Shown: one piece after another, positions 35,401 to 47,400 of the stretch
Layout: the number at the start of each line of letters is the position of its first letter
Position numbering within the stretch: position 1 is the first letter of the stretch
From: Hippopus hippopus
Lineage: Eukaryota; Mollusca; Bivalvia; Cardiida; Cardiidae
Length of the DNA: 64,000 nt
Reading direction: 5' to 3'
NCBI GenBank assembly: GCA_946811185.2
Contig: OX328103.1
Location: 1,240,001 to 1,304,000, forward strand
The notes under the pieces: model-generated
Seen by the model: only the letters and a program-made list of their open reading frames with translations
Told to the model about the DNA's origin: nothing
The model's database searches: none
Translations under genes and position numbers: made by a program

Positions 35401-38400
35401 CCACAATGTTTTCTACCTTTCCCAAAACAAATTTCAGTTTTTGAACCACGTTTATTTTGTCGTCTGTAAATGCTTTGAATTTAGACCTGTCCAAAATTTT
35501 GTCGTTTGGTAATGAGTTAAATTTGGACCAGTCTAAAATTTTATCGTTTGGTAAAGAGTTAACAAAACAAGGTTTTCTGTTCAAAAACAAATAAAGCCAC
35601 TTGCTAGTGTGTTTATACAGAGTTCCCGATCACGCAAAATTGTGCATGAAACACGTATAAATGAAATAAAAAAGGTACAAAATTACAAACCTATACGTGG
35701 AATCACGCACAAAAAATATGGACGAAGATCGCAAAAAAAATAGGAAATGCTTGCATAGAACAGTTAATGTAAAAGTGATTTTCGGGAAATGTAAATCATC
35801 AGGAAAAATTTGGGATTTCCAGCTTTCTATTTTTAGAACATTTACATGGTTGGCGTACTCGGTCTTTATCTTTGCGATCAATAATTGCAGACTGGGACTC
35901 GTTTGTTTAAAAAAATTATCCGTAACTCAGCTCTCCTTTCTTTAACAGTCTATGAAAAAGCGTTTTGTCGACGTCAACGCCTTTCGTCTGTAAACTAACA
36001 CTGGGTAATGGCTCAGAAATGTTGTACTTTGGAAGCTTTCAGATTTCAGAATTCGAGTTCCCGTAAGCAAGCAAGGTACACAAGTAGTAGTACATTCAAA
36101 ACGTAGAAAACAGAATTCATATTGAGTACAGTAGTCACCAGCCAGACTTTGGCATTGACTCTCTTGTACAAAAGGCATGTGAAAAGACCAGCATATAGAC
36201 TACTAGTGAACACTTTGCCAAACAATTCTTTTACTGTTAGTTACATGTAAAACTGTACATTCGCTTAGTAGATCTATATGATTTTTCTTCACCTGAAAGA
36301 GAATGGGGCATTTAAGAAAACGATTTAGAGTTTAGGCATAAATCTACTAGTTTTTCTAAATTTGTACCCCCATTTTTTTTCTTATATCCCCATTTTTCGA
36401 TTGCAGGGGGTACAAAAGCCCCAAATAAAAATTTCAGTGGGAACACTGTTATAGATACTTGTTTCTGGAATACTAAACAAAATTTTTCTATCACTTCCTT
36501 CTTCACAATGCTTTCCACTTTTTCCTTTTTTCTGTATATCCCTTTACTACACAATCCAGAGTTTTAACGACCCTGAAGAAAGGAGGTTTTTGAAAACATT
36601 GTAGGAAAAGGAGAAAATGCTGGTAACCAGCATTTTCTCCTTTTTCCACAATGTTTTCTACCCTATCAAAGAAAAGAAAAATTGTACCATTTGAGCCACT
36701 TTGAATTTGTCGTCTGCAAATGCTTTCAATTTGGACAAGGCTACAGTTTTGTTGTCTGGGAAAGGGGTTAACACCTTCTTTTTCACAATGCTTTCAGCTT
36801 ATTCTTTATTTTTTCTGTATAAAGCAGCTGCTTGCTTTTCTAAGTTCCATTTTAACTATATTCAATAAATAAAAAGCCTGTCTTTCCCCACTGCCTCTAT
36901 CCAAGTACTCACATGATTCAAATGTTTCACCACATCCCTGGAAAGTCCTTCTTCTTCTCTCACAATGATTTCAACCACTTTATAAAAATAGTATGGTTTC
37001 ACATCAAAGATTTCAACAATCCAGGGGAATATTCTGAAACAAGAGCAAAAGGGAAGAAGCTCAAATGCAGCGCATGCAAATGTTAATGCTCAGCTTTGTC
37101 TGCTTTTTCAGTTAAAGTTTTAGGTCGAAAAAGGGGCACAACTCTGTCAGATATTTTTATGGTTACCTGCCTGTTATAAGGGTTGCCCTTTGGATAGTTA
37201 ACAAGTTGTCTAAGTTTGAAGTAAATATCCTCAATAATGAAGGGGATATTCAAAAAGTTTTCCATAAACTATTTCCTTCACTTCAATGCACATGCAGCCG
37301 AGCCCCAGTAGCGTACAGGACTTGCAAACAGGGGGGTTGTGGGTTCAATCCCTGGCTCGGCCAATTTTTTTCCAAGTTGATGATAGTCATTGAGACAGGA
37401 TTCATTCCTCTCTCACCGCTGACCTTTGTTTTGACAATGGTTAAGTGGGAAAGCAACCAGTGGCTCGGAAAGAAAATTGTGCAAAGTACTGGTAAAAGGG
37501 ACTCCAGGAAAGCATGGATAGGTGCACTGGCAACCGTGATATAACTGAAATAATGTTGAAAACGGCGTTAAACATTATACAATCAATCAATCAATCAATG
37601 CACATGCAATACTTGTGACTGATAAATTTATTGTTCATGATATCCTCTTAATTTGTATATAAATTTAATGTTATTTTTCTGTTGTTTTCCTTCCTGAAAT
37701 GCTGTTGAAAGCTGTGTAAAACATTCTTAAACTAGAGCTGTCACTGAATGTGACTTAATACCCCCGCCAGCGCTTTGACAGACACAGGCAATTACTAGTA
37801 TTTTGTACACAGACGGACACACAGACGGACACACAGACTGATTCCAGTATACCCCCGAAAACATTCATTTTGCGGGGGTATAATAATTTCCATTCTTTTT
37901 TTCCATCCCATACTACTACAAAATAACATTATCATCCCTCTGTTGACTAAAGTTTAACAGGTGAAAGGCATTTTTATTTTTTGGAAAAACCACAAATCTT
38001 ACAATTATATCTATCTTAATCACAAAAATGAAGAAAAAGAATTTTCTTTTGTGGTTCAAAAATTCCTAGACTTAAGACTGTGCCATATGACTTTCATCCC
38101 CAGTTGAACTTAATGGCGCATTAAGATCTTACACAAGAGAGGAAAGCTTATACATGTAATTCTATCACTATTATGCAATCTCTATGTAATTAACAATTCT
38201 GATTTACCTTTGTAATTTATTAGAGAAAATAATGAACTCTGGACAAAAGTGATTTGTAAAATGGTAGAAAACATTGTGAGAAAAGGAGAGAGTGCTGGTT
38301 ACCAGCAGTTTCTCCTTTTCCAACAATGTTTTCAAAAAAAGTATTTTTCTTGTGGGGGGTGAGTGTAAAAATTTGGAATTGTGTGGTAGAGTGCTGATCT

Positions 38401-41400
38401 TTTCCCACAATGTTTTCAAAAAAGTCTTTTTCTTGTGTGTGTGTGTGGGGGGGGGAAAGAAGAAAGAAGGTTGTAAAAATTTGGAATTGTGTGGTATAGG
38501 ATGCTGATTTACCTTTGCTGAGTTATAGGAGCAAATAACGATCTCTAGGCAACAAGCCAACACTGATAAGTGAAAGGGTAGAAAACATTGTGAGAAAAGG
38601 AGAAAATGCTGGCCACCAGCATTTTCTCCTTTTCCCACAATGTTTTCAAAACATCTTTTTCCTTCCAGGTTATTAAAACTCACAATTGTGTGGTAAAGGC
38701 TTTACCTTTGTGAGTTATAAGAGAAAATAATAATCTCCAGGCAACAAGCCAACAATGATTTGTGGAAAATTTCATGCTCTACCAGTGCCTGAAATAAGAA
38801 AAGGAAAAATTGAGTGCATTTCATCGGGCTCTGTACCAGGCAAACCTGAGTTTAACCCTTTATTGCGCAATGCCGCATTTTAACAACCCTTGGAAAGAAT
38901 CCTTTTGAAAACATTGTGGGACAAGGAGAAAATGCTGGTAACCAGCATTTTCTCCTTATCCCACAATGTTTTCAACCCAATCAAAGAAAAACTGCACCAT
39001 TTGAGCCACATTGAATTTGTCGTCTGCAAATGCTTTCAATTTAGACAAGGCTAAAATTTTGTCGTCTGGTTAACTCTTTGACCACATGATAAAAATACAG
39101 ACTTCTCTAAATTTGAAAGCATTTGCAGACAACAAAATAAATATAGCTGAAAAGTTAAAACTTAGTTTTGGGGAGGGTAGAAAACATTGTGGGAAAGGGA
39201 CAAAATGCTGGTAACCAGTTACCAGTAATTTCTTCATTTCCCTTGATGTATCAAAAGCTTTCTTTCTCAGGCAGGTTTAAACTCAGAATTGAGTAGTTAA
39301 GGGCTAAACAAGAGAGGAAGAAGGCCTTTGAAAGCAATGAGGTAAATTGCTGATACCCATCATTTTTTTTTTCCTTTTCCCACAATGTTTTCTTCCTTTC
39401 AAAAGACAGATTCAAGTTCTAACTCTTCGCCAGACAATAGAATTTTAGACTCCTCCATATTGAAAGCTTTTGCAGATGATATATTGAACCTAGCTAAAAT
39501 GATAGAAATTTGCCTGTGAAAGGGAATAAAACAAGGTGAGAAAAGGAGATCATCTTTTTATCAGCCATTTTCTCCTTTTCTAACAAAGTTTATATTCTAG
39601 GGTTGTCAAAACTCAGTATCGTGTGGTACAGGGTTTAGACATGCTTACAAATGCCTTCGATTCGGATAATTACATGAAATTTTGTAATCATGAAAAGGTT
39701 TTAGTTTACTACGGAATTTCAGACTTTTCCAGCATTTACCATACAATCCCGACTTTATACGACCCTGAAAAAGAAGCCTTTTGAAAACATTGTAGGAAAA
39801 GGGGAAAATGCTGGCAACCAGCATTTTCTCCTTTTCCGACAATGCGTTCTACCCTTCCCAAAACAAATTTAAAGTTTTGAGCCACATTCATTTTGTCGTC
39901 TGCAAATGCTTTCAATTTGGACAAATCTACAATTTTGTCGTTTGTAAGAGTTAAAGCAAAGGATTGTATGGTAAAGGGATAGAAATAGATCAACAGACAG
40001 ATGCAGCCAGATTCGTTTCAAATATCAAATAAATATGCAACTTTTTCTTTACAGCTCTAAATCTTATCCAAGCTAAAAGCAGATGGCTACGGGAAATAAT
40101 TCAAGCTGTAAAACTCCCATATTTACCACAAAATCAACCGAATATCAAACCAATGCAACTTTTTACAGCTGTGCAGTATGGTTTGATTGTATTGTTTAAT
40201 ACTGTTTCCAACATTTTTTCTCTTATACTGCAGTGGTCAATACACCCATCCATACCAATACTTAGCACAATATTCTTCCAAGCCACTGGCTGCTGCTGCT
40301 TTCCAACAGAATAATTATCGAAACAATTCTCAGCAGTGAGAGGAATGAATCTTGTCGTAGTGACGATCATCAATCCATGGAAACAAATCAGCCCAGCTTG
40401 GGATTTAAACCAGAAACCCTCCTGGTCTCAAGGCCTGTATGATACTGACAACCCTGCCCAGCTCAGCACCCATACAAGCAATTAAGTTCAACATGAATGT
40501 GGCAGAAAACATTTAGATAAAAGGAGACATTGCTCATTATCAATTTCTCTTTATACCATAAGGCATAAGAAGTGGTCTGCAGAGGAGGAAAAGTCTGCAA
40601 GTGAAGTGAAATTACTTGTCATAAGCATATTTACCAAATGATGGGATTTGTCTTAGAATGGGTAAAAAACATTTTGGGAAAAGAAGACAATGTTGGTTAC
40701 CAGCATTTTCTCCTTTTCCGAAATCCTTTATCCTCGGGACCATTTAAACTCGGGATTGTTTGGTGAACAGTCAGATGGTGTGCAAAAAGGACACTTACAG
40801 TAAGATTTGCCTTCTGATCCTTGCCATTCTCCGATCTCTTCTTTTCACTCGTCAAAATACTCTCCAGCGTTTTGTAGTACAAACATTCTCCGAGGTGTAG
40901 ACGTCTTTTGGCAAAATCAAGCTGGCTGCCTGGATGGTTTTCTGAAGGCTAGGTGAGATAAAAGAAGTATAATTGATTGATGGTATGGTGCTAATGCCAT
41001 CATCAGCATTATATTGGTTTATCACGCAAGCCAGTGCACCTTTCCATGCTTTTATACTGTTTCTGTTACCAGTAATATGCACGATATTCCACTAGCTACT
41101 TTCCCACATAATCATAGTCGAAACAATGATCAGCAGTAAGACAGAAATGAATCCTGTCTCAATTAAATAAATCCTGTGGGAATGACTATCATCAATCCTC
41201 ATAAAGAAATTGGCAGAGCTGGAATTTCAAACCAGCTGCTCCCTGTTTTCAAGTCCTGTACACTACCAACTAAGCTTCCGGTCTTGGTATTACAAATTGC
41301 CTATGTCAAACAGAAAGGAACATATTTTAACAGTATGAACAACATCCTGAAAAAAGACAACCTTACTCTTTTTCCTACAATGTTATTAAATACTAGGGAC

Positions 41401-44400
41401 TCGACTGTAAAATTACTTGAACCTAGTTGTTACAGTAAAAACTTACACAGTTGTTACACAAATTCTTTCAAAGACATATTTATTTCCCATATTCCTATAT
41501 GGACTTAGTTGTTACACTAATTTTATACAGACAGTTATTATCCCAATTCCTACTTGGACCTAGCTGTTACTTGAACACAGCTGTTAAAACAATTCTCACT
41601 TGAACATTATTGTTACACAAATATTTACTCATAGTTGTTACAGAAGGTCTGCCCAAACTCCTTGACTTGTATGATAGTCTCCAGTTAGGTGAATCCTTAT
41701 TTCTATTTAGGCCTTGTTGTAACATTAAAATCTTAAACATATTTGTTACACTAATTGTCATCTAAACATACATTGTAGTTGTTACACAAGGTCTGCCCCC
41801 ATCTCCTTGACCCTGTGTGATAGACTCCAGTTAGGTGAATCCATATTTCTACTTGGACCTTATTGTTACACTTAAAACTTAAACATAGTTGTTACACCCA
41901 TTCTTACTTGAACATAGTTGTTACACAGATACTTATTTGGACATAGTTGTTACAGAAGGTCTGCCCCATCTCCTTGACGCTGTGGTTGTCTTCAGTTAGG
42001 TGAATCCTTATTTTCAATTATACTAAAAACTCATAGTTGTTACACTAATTCTCACAAACATAGTTGTTACACAGATACTTACTTGAACATAGTTGTTACA
42101 GAAGGTCTGCCCCATCTCCTTCACTCTCTCTGTTATCGTCTCCAACAGGGTGGATCCTCCATGTTCCCTGAAGCAAGCAAGATAGCCATCTATACATCAG
42201 GTACAATATTGATTATTAACCCATTAACTCTTTACCACACAATCCCGACTTTTAAAGACCCTGAGAAAGAAAGCTTTTGAAAACATTGTAGGAAAAGGAG
42301 AAAATGCTGATAACCAGCATTTTCTCCTTTTCCCACAATGTTTTCTACCCTTCCTATATCAAATGTCAATTTTTGAGTCACATTTATTTTGTCGTCTGCA
42401 AATGCTTTCAATTTGGACTAGTCCAAAATTTTGTCATTTGGTAAAGAGTTAAGTGCTGGAACAGACTTAAGTTGTATAGTGAACTGTGTAGATCAAGATA
42501 AGACTGCACAGAACATGCAGTCTGATCTTTGATCTACACTGTTACTTTGTAACATATTCTGGCCAAAACCACCTTCATGACTGTGATAATTTTTGATTTT
42601 TGTCCTGAACGAAAATGCCCTTTTCATTAATCCTTTACCAGATGAAAAAATTTAAGACTTGTCCAAATTAAAAACATCTGCAGATGACAAATACAGCATA
42701 TAGTTCGAATGGTGATATGTCTCTTTGAAAGGGTAGAAAACACTGTGAGAAAAAGGAAAATATGCTGATTACCAGCATTTTTTCCTTTACTCCTCTATGT
42801 TTTCCCAAGGCTTCTTTCACCAAGTTGTTAAAACATGGGATTGAGATATAAAGAGTTAATTCAGTGAACTAGGTTAGGGGTTAACATGAATCAAGGTCTA
42901 AATACATGCAAAAAGCTGGAAAACATTGAGGAAAAAGGTGGATATTAAAACATTTTTATACAGGCTGGCTGCATGCTGCTACAAGCTGTCTGCAGGGGCT
43001 CATAAATAAACCCCTTGCCAAATGACAAATTTAGGACTGGGGCAAGTGTTAGTTTCTAGCAGAAAAATCAAATTTTGACCTTGTCCTATTAAGTGAATGA
43101 AATTTTCAAAGCAATAGTAAAAACCTAATGTTTGCTATTTTAAAGGCATTTTTTGAAGGAAAAACATCTCCTTCTCGGACAGCGTAGATCCAAGATCAGA
43201 CTGCATGTTCTATGCAGTCTGATCTTGATCCACACTGTCCACAAAAGGTACTTGAGTTGCAGTTAACAGCCTGAGGGTTAAAACCCAATGTTTGTTATTT
43301 TTAAGGCATTTTTTTGAAGGAAAAATATCTCCATCTTGGACAGTATAGATCCAAAATCAGACTGCATGTTCTATGCAGTCTGATCTTGATCCACACTGTC
43401 CACAAAAGGTACTTGAGTTGCAATTAGCAGCCTGAGGATTAAAACCAGGTAAAAAAGCAAACAAAAGAGGCAGCTGCCTGGAACTTTTTTCCTATATTAA
43501 AAATTAATTTCCTTACCAGCGACTAACAGCTGGACCGACTGTCACTGTACAATAACAGATATATATCTTCACAATAACTTCCATACTTTTAAATGATATG
43601 ATTTAAATTTGAATGCATTTAAAAAAAAAACATTTTTTTTTTTTGCTACTGCTTGGACTTCAATCCATACTTTCAAATGACATGATTTAAATTTCAATGC
43701 ATTTTAACACCCCCATTGTTTTTTTATTGCCAGTGCTTGGCCTTTAACCCTTTACCACACGGCAAAATTTAAGACCTATCCAAATTGAAAGCATTTGCAG
43801 ACGACAATTTCATAGTGGCTCAAATGACGCAACTTTTCTTTGATAGGGTAGAAAACTTTGTGGGAAAAGGAGAAAATGCTGGTTACCAGCATTTTCTCCT
43901 TTTCCCACAATGTTTTCAAAAGGCCTCTTCTTCAGGGGCATTAAAAGGCATCATTGTGTGGTAAAGGGTTAACTCTTACCAAACTACAAAATTTTACATC
44001 AAAATTGAAGGCATTTGCAGATAATAAACTGAATGTTGCACAAATTAGTAAAACTCCTCTTTGAAAAGGTAGAAAACATTAAATTTATTTGTAATCATAA
44101 ATTACAAAAGAATTGGGACCAAAGCTAACGAAAGCTTATAAAGTCCCTCTCCAATGGGAAAACTTTGTTGGAAAAGGAAAAACTGCTGGTACCAAGCATT
44201 TCTTCCTTTACCCAATTTATTTTTCAAATGTCAATTTATATTAATAATCTATTGGAGTTAAATGCCGCTTTTACAGCTTGGGTCATATCAAGGCAGTCAG
44301 TGCACCTACTCATGTGTTTCCTCTGATACAAATTTCTTTTCAAGCCACTATTTCTCTCACATGCATCAGGTAGGAGGTGAAAAATTGCTGTAAAGCTTGC

Positions 44401-47400
44401 TGCAACAGATATCGAACCCACAACCACCAGGTCACTAGTCAGATATGCCAATCACTGAGCTACCCGGCTGGAGGTTTTCGAAAGTCCTTTTCCTTAAAGT
44501 TGTTAAACTCTCGATAGACTGGTATGGGGTTAAGTATTTACAAGTAATATGAGATTGGATCAGATTTTCTAATACCCATGAAAATCATTTCACACCCACT
44601 ATCACCTTCATTTATCATGCAAGCATGTAGTCTATCCCTCACAATTATAATCATACAGCCCAGACAAAAACATTTGGGAAACATTATGGAAAAGAAAGAA
44701 TGCTGGTAACCAGCTTTTTTCTTCATCTGTCACATTGTTTTTCAATGTTTCAAAGATGGTTCCCATCATTTCAGCCACATTTAATCTGTCCTCGCAAATG
44801 CTTTTGTTTTGGATAAGTCTGTAGTGTTAGAACCTTTACCTACATGATCCCAATTTTGACAACCTTGAGGAAGGAATTTGAAAACATTGTGGGAAAAGGA
44901 GAAAATGCTGGTAATCAGCATTTTCTCTTTTTCTCACACTGTTTTCTTCCCTTCCCAAAACAATTTTCAACTTCTGAGCCATGTTTTGTTTGTCGTCTTT
45001 GAATTTGGACGTGGTAAAAATTTTGTCTTTTGGTAAAGATTTAACTCTCCCCAAACAACAAACTGCGGACTTGGAGAATTCAAACTTTGAATAATTCTAT
45101 TCTCTGATTTGGTAGAAAACTTTATGGGAAAAGGAGAAAATCCTGATCGTCAGGCATTTTCTATTTTTCCCCATAATTTTTTCCACAAGCTTTCTTCTTC
45201 AGGGTTGTTAAAACTTGGGATTGTTCGGTAAAGGGTTAAAGGCCACATAACTTGTTGTTTTAACTCTTTACCAAACAACAAAATTTTAGACTGGTCCAAA
45301 CTGAAAGCATTAGCAGACAACAACAAAAAAAAAAAAAAAAAATGCAAGTCAAAAATTGAAACTTGTTTTGGGATGGGTAGAAAACACAGTGGGAAAAGGA
45401 GAAAATGCTGGTTACCAGCATTTTTCTCCTTTTCCCACAGTGTTTTCAAAAGGCATCTTTTTCAGGGTCGTTAAAAGTCGGCACTGAGCAGTAAAGGATT
45501 AACTTACAAGAATTGATATACAAACTGATACAGAAAAACTCAGCTTAAAATAGATATGATGCAAGCATATCTACATGTAACTACATGAGTACTGTCCATT
45601 CAAGCCAGTTTTGAAAATCGCAAATAAATATTATACCTCTGTCACACCAATATCGTTCTCATTCCATTCCGAAATTTTTGCCAAATGGACTTGAACTGTG
45701 TTCAGACGGAGTGGACGTATGAGCAACCTTTGACGATCTGTTTTCGAACTTAATGGATGGGTTAGGACGGGAAGGCTGCTCCTGAGCTTTGAGCCTGCTC
45801 AAAGTTTTTGCCATCCATCCCGTCCTGTAATTAGACGGAGTGACAACGTACTTAAAGCAAGATGGATGTACTACAAACGGAACTGCAGTACTTCGATCCT
45901 ATTAGAGACGCAGTGCAGTCGGGCATCAATTTGCAGTGCGTTTGCATTTTAAATTACACGTCCTATCCTGATCTCAGCCCGTTTTACGATTTTGTTGACC
46001 GCGGTAAGACTTTCTAAGAACAGGTTTGGTGAAACAGGCTTCAGGTATTATTAGGCCAAAATTACACGTTCTACCCTGACCACAACCCGTTTTCCGATCA
46101 TGTCAGGATGGGGTAAGACGTTCTAAGATCTAGTTTGGTATGACGTGGGCTTTATCAGTTCGATTCAGAATTAGATTTCACTAAAGCTACTTTATCCTTT
46201 AAATCTTTATCAAACGACAAATTTTAGACTGGTCCAAATTGAAAGCATTGGCAGACAACAAATTAATGTGGCTCAAAAATTGAGATTTGTTTCAGGAAGG
46301 GCAAAAAAACATTGTGGGCAAAGGAGCAAATGCTGGTTACCAGCATTTTTTTCTTTTCCCACAATGTTTTCAAAAGACTTCTTTCTCAGGTTCGTTAAAA
46401 CTTGGGATTGTGTGGTAAAAGGCTTATGCACAATCCTCATTTTTAATGACCCTGATTGATTGAATGTCGTTTTACGCCACTTTCAACATTATTTCAGTCA
46501 TATTGCAGCAACAGCTCACATATTTGTTTATTTCCTGGGTTTCATGAGCACAACGCTGGGTTCTAAAGTGTCCTGCCAAAGGACACTCCTATGTCAAACC
46601 CAGTGGATCCAGTGCGGCTCGAACCCAGAGCCTCCAGGTCACAAGTCCTACACTTCACCCCTGAGCCACATGACCCAATGACCTTGATAAAGAAAACGTT
46701 CAAAAACGTAACGGAAAAAGGAGGAAATGCTGATAACCTTTGCTTCCTACCCTTCTAAAAATCCTTTTCAATTTCTGAGTCACATTTATTTTCTTGTCTG
46801 CAAATGCAAGTCTAAAGTTTTGATGTGAAGGTACGAGGTTAAAACACTCAGGTCAATTACAAATACAATACAAAACTTGTACATCAATATTGAATACCAG
46901 AGCTCAGTAATTCACATCTGCTTATCAGCTTATATCCTTATCTCTTTACCAAACGACAAAATCTTAGACTCGTCCAAATTGATAGCATTTGCAGACGACA
47001 AAATAAATGTGATTCAAAAATTGAAATTTATTTTGTGGAGGGTAGAAAACATTGTGGGAAAAGGAGAAAATGCTGGTTACCAGTATTTTCTCCTTTTCCA
47101 CAATGTTTTCAAAGGCAGTATTCCTCAAGGTCATTAAAAGTCTGGATTCTGTGGTAAAGGCTTAACTCTACCACACAGTCCTGAGATTTAACGACCCTAC
47201 AAAGAAGGTTTGATTGAATGCTGTTTTACACCACTTTCAATATTATTTCAGTCAAATCAAGCAACAGCTCATACATTCATGTATTTCCTGAATTTCACCA
47301 GTACTAGGCTAGGGTAATGAAGTATGCAGGGTTTTTCATGACGCACAAATCCTGCGTCAATGACGCAATTTTAACTCAAATGACCCCCAAAATAAATAAA

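Noticed and set aside
38204..38683. The longest open frame in the window, 159 codons
   Set aside because: It reads across MITE-A palindromes and duplicated R4 fragments; only the LACCLE-like part has coding ancestry.
40920..40942. Acceptor AG at 40942-40943 for exon R3
   Set aside because: Using it would break the phase after R2; the AG seven bases upstream keeps the frame and matches a longer pyrimidine tract.
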